From Zhengitettix transpicula (lineage: Eukaryota > Arthropoda > Insecta > Orthoptera > Tetrigidae): DNA of 64,000 nucleotides. Positions 11,313 through 25,107 of the stretch are shown in pieces; positions within the stretch are counted from its first letter, which is position 1, and each line of letters begins with the position of its first letter. Below the pieces are notes generated by a model that saw only the letters and a program-made list of their open reading frames with translations, was not told the origin of the DNA and ran no database searches. The DNA is taken from the NCBI GenBank assembly GCA_037074705.1, contig CM073591.1:164266032-164330031 (forward strand), written 5' to 3'. Both the position numbers and the translations under genes were made by a program.

Positions 11313-13990
11313 CTTCCTTAAAAATTAATTTTTGGAATAAAATGTGAAAGTAAAATTTTGGCTTTAGTGTGAGTTTAGATGAAATTTTCAGATTATGTTA
11401 GTTTAAAATGAATTGTTGTAACAAAGAAAACCTCCATAAGTATGTTATATACAGGGCTTCACTGTGTTATGACTATGAGGCGGCCACATCAGCCGGCACC
11501 GTAAGGGGCCTCATAATTATCAAAATAATATTAGAAGTTTATAAAAATCACAAAGAATATTTTTAAAAAATAATCATTAAGGAGCGGCATTTAGAAGACT
11601 TTCATCATATTGAGAAAATACATGATTCTGGTTATATATGATGGTACCATACTCTGAGAGAAGGTATTGGCTTCCATATCAGCATGAATGGATAGATTTA
11701 TGTTCAGTTATTTGCAAGTTAAACTTTTCCATACTTTGCGCGTTTGTGGCTGTTAAGAAATACCAAAAATGGCCTCACGGGCGCCCAGTTTCTTTCGCCG
11801 CGCCCGAAAACTAGATTTTTACCCAATTATTGGAGAGGAATTGAGGTCACACAAGACTGGTTCTGCGGCGCTCTTAAATCCGCTACCTGGAAAGTAGCAT
11901 CATTGATGCAGTTCTCAGGTGAAAGTACTTTCGTTGCCCTTAATTTGCGTGTTTATTGAGTTATCAGAATTGTTGTTGCAATTTAACGTTGCTGCATCAT
12001 AAAGTTCGCTTCTCAATCTGAAACGTGTAAGACATTCTGCTTGCTTAATCAAGTTTTCACTTTCCGATTTATTTATGAACTTAGTTGAAGTGATCTGGTA
12101 TACATATATGTAATATATTTCTTCATTATGCCCTGTTATGTTACAGTTGAAAATCCTATTCGGTGTTAGTGTGTTTCCGATCAGTTATTTTCCTAACGAC
12201 AGTTGATGACTTATTTTCTGTTCTTGAAATAAATGGGCGATGGAATTCTGTTGCCGCAGAGAACTAAACTGAAAGTAATTCTTATATACACAGAAAATAA
12301 TTCACAAGCCCCTAGAACAAGTATCCACTCAAACGTTACGGCATATTTTGTACGGTTAATTTATAACGCATACTTTTGCGTTTATTTGAGGTATAATTTT
12401 TCCCTTTTTCGTTAAAATTCGCCTCTTTTATAATAGGATATAAAATAGCTAGTTTAATGCCACATCTTGACATACCTTGCATTGTGTATACATGTTTTCA
12501 TGAGTCAAGTTTATCAGCTCCTCACATCTGAGACTAGACCATGTGAAGTAGAAGTTGTGTTGGTAATAGCCGAGTAGGTCGTCATGTGAACCAGGAAATG
12601 TGGAGGACCATTTGAATTTGTAATCTTAGGTTACAATTATCTTTGCGTATCATTTGTAAATAGGTAATTGCTTATTGGAACTTATCTCTGAAGCAAGATT
12701 TGTGCATCCGTTCCTCTCAGAGCGCTAGTTATATATACCCTTCTGTTGTATGTAGTCTTAAAGGAGCACAGGGACCGATAACAATAGTTTTACAATAATT
12801 AAGCTAACTATAGAAGTAGTAAACATGTAATTTATCTCTAGTGGTCTTCTAATTCTACGTATTGCGACAATCTTTGACCATGCCGTTTCGTGGACCCCGG
12901 AAGTGACTTATTTGGCTCGAATCTTGATTTCCCAAAATGGATTGTGGAGCGACCTGTTTGACTCCAGTTCCACCTCACCAAAAAGCGCCAATCGACAGTA
13001 AACAGTATTCTGATACAAGGAGATACTCAAATTCATCATCGAAGAAACGATCTCTATGGGATACGGCTCACTCAATTGAATTATATGGGATTATTGTAAA
13101 GAAGTTTTCTGAATTTTTTTTGCATTTAAAAATTATCAAGATGACATAGAATTATTTCTATTCCATACGATTATGATATAATCATTACATCATATTAATT
13201 AATTATTAACACGTCTTGAGTTTCAATGGAAGCTTACAAAGGCTAAGCTTATGTTTTTAAAACATTTTTCTAACTGTATTAATTTTGATTTGAATCAGCG
13301 TAAATACCATTTCGAAGGTTCCGTCGAGAACTTTATTTTTCACTGCGGATTGAACAAACTAAGAACAAATTCAAATTATACTCAAGGTTTATCATAACGA
13401 TAATACCATGCATGTAAATATTACTGTATAAAACCATCATATATTTTTGGTCATAGCGAGAAAATCTTTTAGATAATAAGGTAACCGATAATTTTTAAAT
13501 AAAACTCTTAATTACTAATCTACTTAGCAAGCGCACCATTCGTTGTCCTAGATTTGTTTGGTTATCAAAGTGTTGCTCAATATCTGGGGAACACTCACAT
13601 ATGTACGAATGTCCTTTTTTTTTCCATTACTCGTTTTGAGTTAACTTGTAAAGCAACGGAATTTTACAATTTCAAGGTAAACATAATTTTAGACGATTTT
13701 TTCATATTTTTACTTAAGGTCTTCCGTCATCGAGCAACTTTCTAACTGGCCATTACATTCGAAAATTAGTGGGAAGACTGCGATATTTTCTTCGATCAAG
13801 GATCTTCTAAACCAGTTATTATGTTTGTCGTGGAGGTCCAAACGAGTTACGTAATGCACTTTTTATTTCCTATGTAACTCAGCATTTAAAATATTTTCTT
13901 TTTTCCGTTTAAGAGTCAGATTATTTCCGTTCATTGTTTGCCTATTCCATTAATAGTATTAGCGAATGTAGATTTTCCCGGTGAATTTGT
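11313..13990. other. Intronic, unassigned; CpG becomes common from about 11.46 kb
   Basis: I find no gene I can support. A CG-containing stretch (11740-11950) and an open frame at 12937-13149 have no recognised family. From about 11460 onward CpG dinucleotides are common, unlike the sequence to the left. Confidence 0.5.
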
Positions 13991-14002
13991 TGAATGTATA
14001 TT

Positions 14003-14143
14003 TCTCGAGTTTCGACCCGGGTTATATATCCTGTGACAAAAACAACGTTTCGTTAGCTAGCCCCGCCATCGTCGTCAGGTAACGGAGGTAGCAATCGACA
14101 TGTTGTATTTCACACATGATGTAACCCGAATCGAAAACTGAGA
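14003..14143. repeat. Foldback element with hammerhead-like core (14 kb)
   Basis: The left arm CTCGAGTTTCGACCCGGGTT and the right arm AACCCGAATCGAAAACTGAG are complementary, as are TCCTGTGACA and TTTCACACATGA. On the - strand a core lies at 14078-14044: CTGACGA, a hairpin with GGC/GCT pairing, then GAAACGTT. A close relative is at 16284-16415. Confidence 0.7.
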
Positions 14144-15343
14144 AATTAATAGTACTTTAGTAAATAATTTATAATTTTGTCGACTAGAATATAATGGTAA
14201 ATATTAGTTTTATTATTATTGGATGAAGCAAAATACAGAAATATCAGTTAATTCATTATAGCACGAGATGTTCAAGATTTTCTGTTATCACTTCTTACAA
14301 TATTTATAATACATTCTTAATAATATACGAATTTCTGTAAAACTATGTTAAGAAAAATTAATACATTTTTATTTTTGGGGTATCATTTTCGATAGTATTG
14401 TTACAAAATCAAACGATCATGATTATATTTGAATGTTAAGCGTGATTACCGTGTTAAACATATATATTTCCTCCGTGTATTGATAAAATATTGTGTGGTT
14501 TCAGATTAACGTTTATCCCGGGGGTAGTTGAAATTATTCAGAACTGAAATGCCCACAATAATGAGTTAAATTGTTTCTGAGAACTGTCCTTGTATGTAGA
14601 ACTGCATCTATAGTTTCTCCGATAACGTACTTACACAACTTATTCGTTAATCATGTGGAGCAATTACAGAATGTTCTGTCATGGTCAGCGTTCGAGGTAG
14701 TGATTTTTCCCTGCGGAGTAAATTTAGATGTCTCCGATACGGTTTGATTGTATACTTTAATCATACTTGATTTTTTGTAGTTTCAAACCTTTATAACGAA
14801 AAAGAAAACCCGTTCTCTGCTGTCAATATTGGCGTCCTTAAATATTAAAAACCTAGTTACAATAATGATTTTCGTCTGTATATTTTAAATTATTAATGAA
14901 GCTAAAATAGGCATTTAAAATTATAATTTCTGTTAATTTAATTTATCAACATGTTTCAGTACTAATATGGTCTCTCATCAGGTTTACAATAAACACATTA
15001 AATTATAGATATAATTGCACAAAGATATTAGCTGATAGTCAAATATTATAATAATAAAGATAAATCGTATATAAAGGTTGGACAATTAAGTACCATGGAA
15101 TAAAATTTTATAAATATTACTTAATAAATAAGTGTCCGTTTTGACATTGTTAGTGTGTGTGTTACGCTCACTGTGTAGCATTTATTAAACAAATCTAGAT
15201 TTGTAATTGCTATCTTTATCCAAAATTTTGTAACTATCTCAGTTCAAAGTTTTTTTTCTCTAAAAAAAAAGACTTTCACGGTGTATGTGATTAACAAAGT
15301 GTTCTCGGAATTTCAAACAAACTGAAAACATTGCAAATTTTAC

Positions 15344-15378
15344 GACGTTTCGTCGGCGGTCACTGCCATCGTCTTTCT
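15344..15378 (-). ncRNA. Decayed hammerhead-like core downstream of a Penelope-like remnant
   Basis: On the - strand: AGAAAGA (three differences from CTGANGA), CGATGGC, a loop, GCCGAC, then GAAACGTC. The GGC/GCC hairpin and the GAAACGTC block are intact and the first core strand is not. It lies about 70 bp downstream of the GIY-YIG remnant on the same strand. Confidence 0.4.
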
Positions 15379-15424
15379 TGAAAAAAAGAAATAACAATTT
15401 CTAAAATATCTTTGGAAGTGATAG

Positions 15425-15580
15425 ATAATTTATCATGTGGGAGTATAATGTTATGTCTATGTTCCTTAATTCTAGTAATGGTGGCTCTTTTAGTTTGACC
15501 TATGTGTACGGTGAACAATCATTGCATTTTAATTGGTAAACTACGTTATGAATTTTGTTTTTATCAACTTAGCCTTTCAA
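15425..15580 (-). pseudogene. Penelope-like element: GIY-YIG endonuclease remnant
   Basis: The - strand reads NVVYQLKCNDC, then after a small frame disruption VHIGQTKRATITRIKEHRHN. This is the start of a GIY-YIG nuclease as found in Penelope-like retroelements (VYx(I/L)xC..C...YIGQTxRxxxxRxxEH). The second Y of the pair is H here. Sequence to the right (15580-15840) may be reverse-transcriptase remnant, but it is too broken to be sure. Confidence 0.7.
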
Positions 15581-16283
15581 ATTTTGTATAATGGTGAATA
15601 AATTATGGGTGGATTTGGTGATCATCTGAATATTAAAGGATCAGACTGGTTGTGTTAATGAATTGTGCTATGATTGTTTGGAATGGCATAATAATAATGT
15701 GAAATGTTAAAGTTTTGGTAGGATTTGTGGCCTTTGGGTTTGAGTAATCCTTTTCTGATATATTGGAACAATTGAGCCCCCTTCTGTCAATTACAGACTG
15801 GTGATTATTATTATATCTATCATTTTATTTTTGACGTGCAGAGACTTGAGAAATTAACGTAATACGACGTTTGTAGCTGTTTTCGTGGATTGAGTCTTTA
15901 GTTACAATGTTGATGAGCCTGTAAGTTTGTGTATAGTTTTTCTCATGCTGTTCCTCTCTATAGGGTGCCTTGTATCTGAGTGAGCAGCGGAATGCATACT
16001 GCTCGGCTGAAAGCCTGCGTTGGGTCGTTGGCCGAGTCACGAACTAGGTTTGTGTGTCAGGAGGGACCGCAGCCTTTCACACAATTCACCCTATTGCCCT
16101 CGAATGCACTAACGTCCTTTGAAGGTCTCGTCGTTCATCCGCAGTTCCATTACTGCTTTTTCAAATACGAGATACTTTTTTCGTATGCTCGGAACTTTGT
16201 TTCACCAACCATGAACGTTGATAACACACAGCATTAATTATTATATTAGCGAATGGAGAATTTGATGAATGTAGAGTTCTCTG

Positions 16284-16415
16284 GTTTCAGCCGGGTTATA
16301 TCTTGTGTCAATCACAACATTTCGACAGCTAGCTGAGCCATCGGCGTCAGATGAACCGCCTGACGTAGAAACGTTGTTTCACACAGGATATAACCCGTGC
16401 TGAAACCCTAAAACT
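16284..16415. repeat. Foldback element with two facing hammerhead-like cores (16.3 kb)
   Basis: The arms GGTTTCAGCCGGGTTATATC and GATATAACCCGTGCTGAAAC are complementary. On the - strand, 16350-16316 reads CTGACGC, a hairpin, then GAAATGTT. On the + strand, 16360-16375 reads CTGACGT and GAAACGTT with the hairpin deleted. It is related to the 14 kb element. Confidence 0.75.
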
Positions 16416-16419
16416 CATT

Positions 16420-18550
16420 TTCGGAGAATAACTTATTTTAATGGAAAATTAATTTTTCATGACCCCTTCTTCTAATTTTGTTAGTTAAGTACACATATTC
16501 TCAACGATTAAATTATCAAATTATGGCCTTATTTTATATAGAATATTATTATTACTTATTTGGATTGTTACAAATAATTTTTAAATAATTCGTATCGAAC
16601 TTTGGGCTGGACACGTCCCGGATTAGACAACGAGCTTGGATATATTAAGGTGACAGACTACTAGAATACCCTATAGAGGAATAATTGCTCGAATTAAAGT
16701 AATTTATGCTTCCTTTCGAATATTCCAAGACAAACTCTGACAATATTTTAATTTGTCACATTTTGAAGCACACTATTCAAAAACCTTAATTTTTCCATCT
16801 TTGCGGAGTCCCATGATGTGTAGTACTTAAAAGATGACACTATACTACATCGAAATAAAGGAACATATTAGAGATAATCTTCTTATATGTATCCTCAATT
16901 TGCTTACATATATAAATATTGTTCTTGTCCGAATACCTTCGTTTAGTTCCACCAATAACCGTTATGTTAGAGGTCGAATATCATCAAATTATTTTTCAGT
17001 ATCGTTGGTGAAGATTCAGTACGAAAATGAACGTTGAGCTAGTGCCGTTTTAGACGGGTTTTTTTTGTTTTTTTTAACAAGGCGAGCTTTGTATAGATTC
17101 AGGTCTCGTTCTTTCATTTACTAGGGGGAGTTGAGCACGTTATTCTTAGAGGTCAGGTCGCCTGTTATTGACTAGATATTGTAAGAGAAAGAAGAATGAT
17201 GTATTGAGTACTCCACGACCTTTGAAATGAAAGCGATGAAAAACACAATGTCTTGAGAGAGAGAGAGAGAAAGGGGGGGGGGATTTTTTATCAGATGCTT
17301 GTAACAGTGATATATACCTTCGTCGAATAATGTTTGCACTACTAGTTCAATATACTTATGAATAAAATATAATAATTCACAAGAATTGTTTTAAGTTTTA
17401 GCTTGACTCTAAATTAATTGGAGCAAATTAATTCGATCCATTATTTTTCCTGTCTTTCCGCAAAGTACAGTGAACTTGTCTGTATCATTTTTCGCCTAGG
17501 ATACCAAAAAATTTAGATTTGGAAAGGAAGTTAGGAAAATTTTATTTTATTTTCACGACTCTCTTGTAAGTTTTGATAGTTATTTTGTTGCCATGAAAGG
17601 AATAAGCCGAAGTATTCTCTAACAAAGCTTTATCATCGTCTTCGGTTTAACCGCTTCCCGAGATAAGTCACCACGACTTACTCATTCCCTCAAATTATTC
17701 TACAGTCACCGCAATTAGATGCTCGCATTGTTATAAAACTGAATGTTGGCAGTTGTTTCGGAAATGTGCTGGCTTGCGTCGATCGAGAGCAATGAGCCTT
17801 CTAGTATGTGAAGCCTTCGCAGATTCTTATGTTGCGTTATGTCAAGAGTTTCAGCTTCACTTGGGTGGCGAATTCAATTATATCCATACTAGTTATTATT
17901 AAGTTGCTAAAGTCTCCTTCATTTTACCTTTATTTGAAATTGTTTAATGCTTACATTTCTTAATTATTCTCAGTTTAAAATCCTTGAAATTCGCATATAT
18001 ATTCAGAATTCGACTGGTTCAACAGTAAAGCGTCACAAATAGACTGATTAATTATTATTATATAAAGTAGCCAAGTGACATAAAATTAATTAATAAATGC
18101 CACAGTTTATTTTATCACATAATTTGACTACTTCTTTATCTAATAAGTATACTTTTAACACAGACGGGTTGTTATTTATAATTTCATTTAACTCTTTATT
18201 AGAAATTGTAGTTAAAAGTATGTGTTTCTGCTCTTCTGACAAATAGAGGGTACCATTATATGGCACTGTTTTCTTCTTGGAAATCACATATCTTTGAGGT
18301 GATTAACGAGGCTGGGTAGAAACTTCTGTATGGGTTAATAAACACATATGTGATTGTTATCAAGCTTGTCTATTCCTTCTTAACGTTACAAAATTTTCTG
18401 CCCAAAATATATTTCACATTACAGTACCAATTTATTTCGTTCACATCAGTTTTACACGTATAATTATATGATTCCTGTCAAGTTTTTAATTTTTCAATAA
18501 TGTCCGCATCACTAGTTTGATTAAAAAATATCTACCTTGATTATAATATA
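16420..18550. other. Intronic, no gene seen
   Basis: Contains a GA-rich and poly-G simple stretch at 17255-17283. Otherwise I recognise nothing. Confidence 0.45.
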
Positions 18551-18551
18551 A

Positions 18552-18822
18552 ATAAATAAATGCCCTTTAGTCAGAAAAAATTATAAAATTTATTGCAAAT
18601 ATATATACACGACGTTTCGACCCTCATCAGGCATTACAATATTTATAATTTGGAATGTAACCCAATATAAATTTTACTTTTGGATTATATTCAAAATTAT
18701 GAATATTGTCATACCTGATGCGGTCCTCAAAGAGGACGATACGGATATTTATATATATTTTTGCATAAACTTAATAATGTTTTTCTGGCTTAAGGTCATT
18801 TATTGATTTATAGTCCCCATTT
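18552..18822. repeat. Foldback element with facing hammerhead-like cores (18.6 kb)
   Basis: The outer arms AAATAAATGCCCTTTAGTCA and GGCTTAAGGTCATTTATTGA are complementary. The left core on the - strand (18630-18611) is CTGATGA, GGGTC, GAAACGTC. The right core on the + strand (18715-18744) is CTGATGC, a GTCCTC AAA GAGGAC hairpin, then GATACGG. Both read outward. Confidence 0.75.
18611..18630 (-). ncRNA. Hammerhead-ribozyme-like core (18.6 kb, left arm)
   Basis: All invariant bases of the two core strands are present (CTGATGA and GAAA), followed by CGTC. Bases just outside the core can pair: 5' ATGC with 3' GTGT, using G-U pairs. Helix II is reduced to about one pair, so activity is doubtful. 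Confidence 0.45.
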
Positions 18823-19794
18823 TGCTTCATTCTGTTCTACTGTTAAGAATTGCTTTCAAAAATCGTAGTTGTAGTTAATTATTTCATTTATGTAGAACGG
18901 ATACTTGATCAAAATAAATAAAATTAAATAGGCTATTATGGAAGTAACTATTCATTCACTTATTTTATACAGACTAACCAATTTAATTTCATCAATATGC
19001 CACATTGCTATTTAGTGTTTTGAAGATAACATTGTCTTTGCCGTTATGAATTTTACAGACTGACGGGTTTATACTCTAGTACTGAAATATGACATTTTAT
19101 GACAAGAGATGCATCAAACTGCTATTAATGAGCTACTGCAACATAGAAAGAATGTCGGCTAAACGGCTATCAAACTCATTAGTCATTAGGCCAAATGTGA
19201 AGACACTACACAGTTATTTCGATTTCATTGCTGTCATGTTGTTATTCATCGACGCCAATTACCACTAACCATGGCCAATCAGACGAATAATAATCAATGT
19301 TCGTGGTGAAATATTGGACTAATTTTCAGACTGCCGCTAGAATAAATTGGTTTTAAGACCCCCGGAAACTGATTGAGATATTTACCATTTCTAAAACAAA
19401 TGCAAAGAAACGTAGCTCGTGGCCCCAATAGACACAATGCCTTTTCTCAAACAATATTGTGAAATGTTACTAAACATGCAGAGCCCTCCCAGGTAGATAG
19501 CGTAATTCATATGGGAGTGGCAAGTTCATCTATTATCCTGCTTCAATTCGTGGCACAATAACAATACGTTGAAATTGCTCCATTGTTTGTTGGTAATGAA
19601 GCATAGTGATCGTGATTTCAGAATCAGCAGATAAAACACAAGACTACTTCTCAATGTGTGTATAGAACCTGGACACATTTTTAATGTTTAATCGTAAGCA
19701 CCATTTGCTGAAATCGCGGTTGACGAATGCAGCTTTATTTTTCTTGCAGTCTGACATCTTAAATGTTATTTACTTTAATAGACCTACGTCCTAA

Positions 19795-20325
19795 ATTTGT
19801 TGAAACATAGGCTGCGAGGGCTATTCTCTCGCAGGCAGAACCTTTTAGAAGAGATACGAAGGGGCTACCTTTGGGTATGCCTTTTCCTCTCAGTTTTTGA
19901 ACTAAGGCTCCCACAAACCGAGGCACCTCGGCCTGTTTTGAGAGGTGTATGTTCCGGGGTCACAGACCTTGGGCATACGGTAAGAGTTGTCCGCTATTCC
20001 CATTGGAATAGTCGGTCAGCTGCCTCCTAAACTGGTCGAGGCACGGAGAAGGGAATGCACAGCAAACTCCTCGCCCGCTTTCGGAAGGGCGTGGGACAAG
20101 TACCCAATGCCCGACCTACCCGATGCAGGTTTTTCTAGGGTATTCCCTGCATTTCTTTAGGCGAATGCTGGGTAGGATCCTTAAAATATAGCCCGGGGGC
20201 CCTAGTAACCCTTGGCTACCTTCCTCTACACGTCCGCATCCTCCCTTTCAAATCCCTTCCTATGCTATTAAAGGGGAGTTGCCCAACGTGGATTACCCTC
20301 ATGTAGCCTGTTGCTCTAAAAAAAA
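19795..20325 (+). repeat. G+C-rich retroposon with poly-A end
   Basis: A G+C-richer block ends in a run of nine A. Its last 140 bp (CTACCTTCCTCTACACGTCC, CAAATCCCTTCC, CTATTAAAGG, CACATGTAGCCTG-like end) recur on the - strand at 40.27-40.43 kb. No intact protein is encoded. An open frame at 19797-20030 is part of the repeat and has no recognised domain. Confidence 0.6.
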
Positions 20326-20329
20326 AATT

Positions 20330-23300
20330 GTTGAGAATTAATGTTCATCGACTTTGGACGCACAAATGGCCGTTTACATTAATAGTTTCGTTAAGTTATT
20401 AATTTTTATTTTCTAAAACAAAAAATTACACTTTTCTCTGCGCATACGGAATATTAGTTTGGTAAAGCTCGCATATTTCTGTCGTCGATTTTCTTCGCGC
20501 TCTTCGACATATGGTTCGTATTTTGTTTCAGCAATCAAGTAAACGAGAATAGAGCGCTGTATATTCCTGTAATCTATTTTGCATCACACTTACTGCATTG
20601 TGGTCTTTGTGTAATACTGATAATGTTCGATATTTCACCTCAAAATTATACCTTTCGAAACGTGACAAGTCTATACCTTCACTTCCTTTGAATTCTTGGA
20701 ACATAATAGGTAATAGGTCAGAAAGGCGCCTGCGTTTATTATAAATGTAGTATATATGTTGTTTGATTGCACCTGTCTACACAGAAGGACAAAATAAGGA
20801 GTCTCATTTGAAGAAGCAAAGCTCATTTCCCGATAGTGACTAACAAAATATATTTGAAGTAAGTTGATAAGCTTTTTTTTATTCTAAAATGTTCTTATGA
20901 ATATTCTAATCCATCTTTACTTTGTATATATAGAGAGAGAGTATATATACTTTGTATATTGGAAAACTTAAAATAAAAACCGGTTAAATCTTGTATAAAG
21001 TAAAAAATTAACTTATATATTTTGGGGCAAATATCAAGTTAACTGTGTTATACTCCTTCCACTTGAAGAACAATAACAACAAAGTACTTGTAAAGTAATT
21101 TATTGCACAGGTTGGCAAATGTCCGACCAGCCGTTTCCTTAGCAAGCACGTAAAATGAGCTTGACGTTTCATTACTCAAAGGACGAAGTCCAAATTTGGA
21201 TAAAATAAAATTTGTGTGTCCATAAAAGATAAATTATTAATTACAAATACTTTGCACTAAGTAAACGATAATGCATTATTGCATTTTCTGATAATACATT
21301 TTCTAGTGTACATTCTGGGTGTGGGTTTCGTGTGATGGTGATCAAAATTATGTGGAAAAAAAAATTACCGGAAAGTTTTCGAAAGTTACTTTGGCCGTGT
21401 AAATTTACTGTTAGGAATATTAGGTCACCTTTCGTCATCCTAGATCCAAACCAGCCTATGACGTCACGGCTGTATTACGCTAGAATACACTCCGTGATGT
21501 GAACAACGCTTGGCTCAGGTGTATAGAAACGTGATTTTCCATTAAAAGCTTGGTGTTCTGAAGGCCAGTAGAACAGGAAATGTGGACAAACGAGTTTTAA
21601 AAATTATCGATCAGCGACCTTAGTCGAACACTACAAATGCTGTTTCTAATTTCTTTTTCATCACTCATTCAGATTCTCCTCTGAACAAAACATTTCACTT
21701 AATACTTGCTTAGATAATTGTAATTCTTAAAATACATGCAGCTTTTTCGGGATACAGAATAAAAATCATTATTTCTAACTAAAGTGTCAAAGATGTGAAA
21801 TAGAGTGTACTTGAAAAAAATATTGTTCAATCTTTTAAAATGGAAAGTTACGCTAATGTAAAAATACGTTAAAATATATTAAACCTAGTGTCTTAGCGTC
21901 GAATATGTAATTAGGTATCGAAAAGTCAATCAGCCTTCACAAACAGTTTTCCAGACAATCTTGAGGTGAAATTATTTTATTGAACAATGACACGCCGTTG
22001 CATTGCTCTAATATCACGTTCATTGCATCGTTCGCAGGTTTTGTATTATCTTTGACTTTGTTTCGAAGTTTAGACACATTAGACGTGAAGAAAAAGACCG
22101 TAACGTGGAAGAAATTACCCTATTATTAATAAATTTAGTTTTAAATACACTCTGATATATAAACATTCCAATTTGTTTTCACCTTAATTCAGTGGCAATT
22201 TTGGGTTAGTTTGTTATGTGCTTTCAATTGATTGTGTATTCTTAATTGCATTGAAAGATCTGTAGATCCATAAAGCACTTAATTCAGGAAAAAGACTGCA
22301 TCTTAATAATGACTATTGTATTTCTAGATATTTAATTTCCTTGATTTTCTGATCTCTTCTCAAGTAAACTTATCAGAATGTGTCTTTCTGCGAAGAAAAA
22401 AAGGATTGAGAGTAAGGGTTGGTTCCCTTTAATCCAGGCGAAGATTCTCTCGAGCGTTCTCTAGGATCAGCTAACGGGTTTCTACTGTCCTCACCCTCTT
22501 AAAGTTGAACCTTCCTTTATAACATAGGCTTTACTGAGACCGCTAATTTCTTAAGTCTTGTGTAATTTTTTTGTTGTAGTTAATTCACATGCATTAATTA
22601 TACTGAACGTATGCGACAGACTGAATTCGTTAACCTGAAAAGACTTCACACCGCAAAATTAATTGACTGATAAGCAAGACATCGGTGACACAATTAAGTA
22701 GCGTTTATAAGCATTTTTAAGGTAGTTTTTAATACCAACAAAAGTAACGCTTTTCATCATTAAGTAGGTATAGGTTATTATTCGATCACTATTAACATAT
22801 TGTTTGTCTGTGATTTGATATTGACTTATGAAGGTAGAAAAACAAAATTTTTAATATTGCTATTGAAAATATAAAAGCATCTATATTATTTGAAAAACAA
22901 ACAAGATGATGACGTAGCCGTTAAACAGACAAATTAACGTGATTCATACCATACAACGTTTCTACAATTCTGAAGGCGTGTGGTTTTTACAGTTCTTACA
23001 ATTTTTCTTCTATTGATGAAAAGTATAATAGAAATGTGGTGTGGTATTTGTTTGATCATTTAATGTTTTCTACATATTGGCTACTTCATTATCTTGTTCT
23101 CGAACTTCTGACTGTATAATTGAATCTAGAATGTGTATGGCTTTGTGTCAAGGCGCATTATTGTTATAATATACACAGTGAGTGTACGAACATTATGGTA
23201 AATCTCTACTTCTATTTATACACATTTAATAAGTCCTCGACAGTGGATAACTTTTCGACTTTCTCTATATCCGTACTTTCCGAATCTCATCTTTCATGCT

Positions 23301-25105
23301 AGGACACGGAATTATTTGTGTGAACATAAAGGCCGTCTAAGAAAATTTATGCCAGCTGTGGCACACTTAGCCGAGTCAGCAATGGAGTGAAATTGCCACA
23401 GCAGTCTGCTGATTCATTTTAACGACGTATTTGTGTTCTGATTATTAATTAAGTAATTATTTGGCTGTTTGAACCGCTGAATTAAAATATATATTTAAGC
23501 GCTTCTCCGGTTCATCACGTTGACTTATGTTATCATGTGTTACCTGTTTCGAGTTTTCTATTTTGGTTAAGATACGCGTGTTTTCGGTTTAGTTCTTAAG
23601 TAGGATAAGACCCGGAAACTTTAATGTTTGATTAGTCGAAAGTTCTTTGAACAATTCTTCCTAGAAGTAAATCCACAAACCTGAGTATGAAAACAATTCT
23701 TGTGAAAGTTCTAGTGGCTTGTTTCTAACACGAGGAAAGCTCGTGAAGCTTCTTGACTTTTAGAAAGCTCGTCAATATCATAAAATTGATTTCATATAGG
23801 GATTTGGAGTGTTGCTTGAAACCTCCAACTAATTTTATGTCGTGCACTCCTATGGTGTTCTGCTATGAGCTTAACCCTCATTACGTATCTTCAACTTCTG
23901 CAAATTTATTGACGGGCCCTTCATAATCTCGACCGAATGAGCAACGTCGCCTTCGTTGTAAATGTGAGGAGGGTTGTTGTTGCACTACGAAATGAAATAA
24001 AGTATTTTTTGACATAAAATGAAGTATTATTCCTGCTTATATAGCAGATTATATTAAACGAACTTTATAAACTAAATATTTCGTTTCGGATGCCTTCACG
24101 GAAAGTTATTAATACCCTCTGAATCGATGTTTCAGAATGTGTTCTCGTGATTGGCAAGGAAACAAAAAGAAAGGCTGATGGAATTGCTTCGTTATGACTC
24201 TTTTTCGTATATACAAGCGACGCACTTCTATTTTTAATATATAACTTGTGTAAGCATGTAAAATTGTGGATTTATGCAGCTATTAAATAATTTTTTTAAC
24301 ATAAAAGATAAAATGCAATCATCAAAGGATCGTTTATTAATTCAAGAAATTTTACTAATGAGTTGTAATCGTATTCCACAAATCTGTAGATTCCCGAAAC
24401 GTTTCTCCTAGTTTCGCTGCCTGACCATTAAATAAACTTGGGCGCTAATTTTGAATATTTGTGCCATTGTTCCGGTCTAACCGAACCGAACCAAACTTTC
24501 TCCCAGCCTTGGCACCGTGTCGTATCTTCTAGTACCAAGGCTCCGTCCTACGTTGTGTGTCTGGCTCTCACCCACACGAACCAGAGTCATATAGGGACCA
24601 GGTGTGATATCAAGATCATGGTCTCTAATATGTAACAGAAAGAAGGCAGAGTAAAGGTGCTGCAATCTCGAAAAGTTCGATATTTTTCTATTGTAAAATG
24701 GATATATAGTCTCATAAAACGCTATTACCAGACGTTTCTAGAATACCTCAACTGAAATCGTTATGAGGACCATTCAAATATTTCAAAATATTTTTTTTAA
24801 AAAAAATTTCAGAGTTTTTTGTGTAATATATATTATTGAATAGTTTAATATTTTGTAAATGAAGAAAATACGTAGTTGATATACAGATGTTAGTTCCATT
24901 ATGTAGGTACGCATTTGTTATAAAAATTTTATTTATTTTCTTACTATAGTTGGCAATTTAGAGCTAAACGTGCATTTGTCTTTTTTTAGTAACATATCCC
25001 ATATGTTTGCTGTGGGAAGAGCTTTCTTTACCGCCAATAAGTAATCAGTAATCACATACCGAACACATTTTATTTAATAAAGAATGCAGTCTTTCTCGGT
25101 GTAAA
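20330..25105. other. Intronic, no gene seen
   Basis: About 4.8 kb without a supportable gene. GAAACGTC occurs on the - strand at 21170-21163, but the first hammerhead strand is not recognisable. The rest is unassigned. Confidence 0.45.
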
Positions 25106-25107
25106 CT

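Noticed and set aside
12937..13149. 70-codon + strand frame with a good ATG context and a GTAAAG donor-like site
   Set aside because: The peptide (MDCGATCLTPVPPHQK...) matches no family I know and there is no partner exon. Possible, but not supportable.
15825..16040. 71-codon - strand frame upstream of the Penelope-like nuclease remnant
   Set aside because: It might be reverse-transcriptase text, but I cannot align any conserved RT block, so it was left out of the element call.
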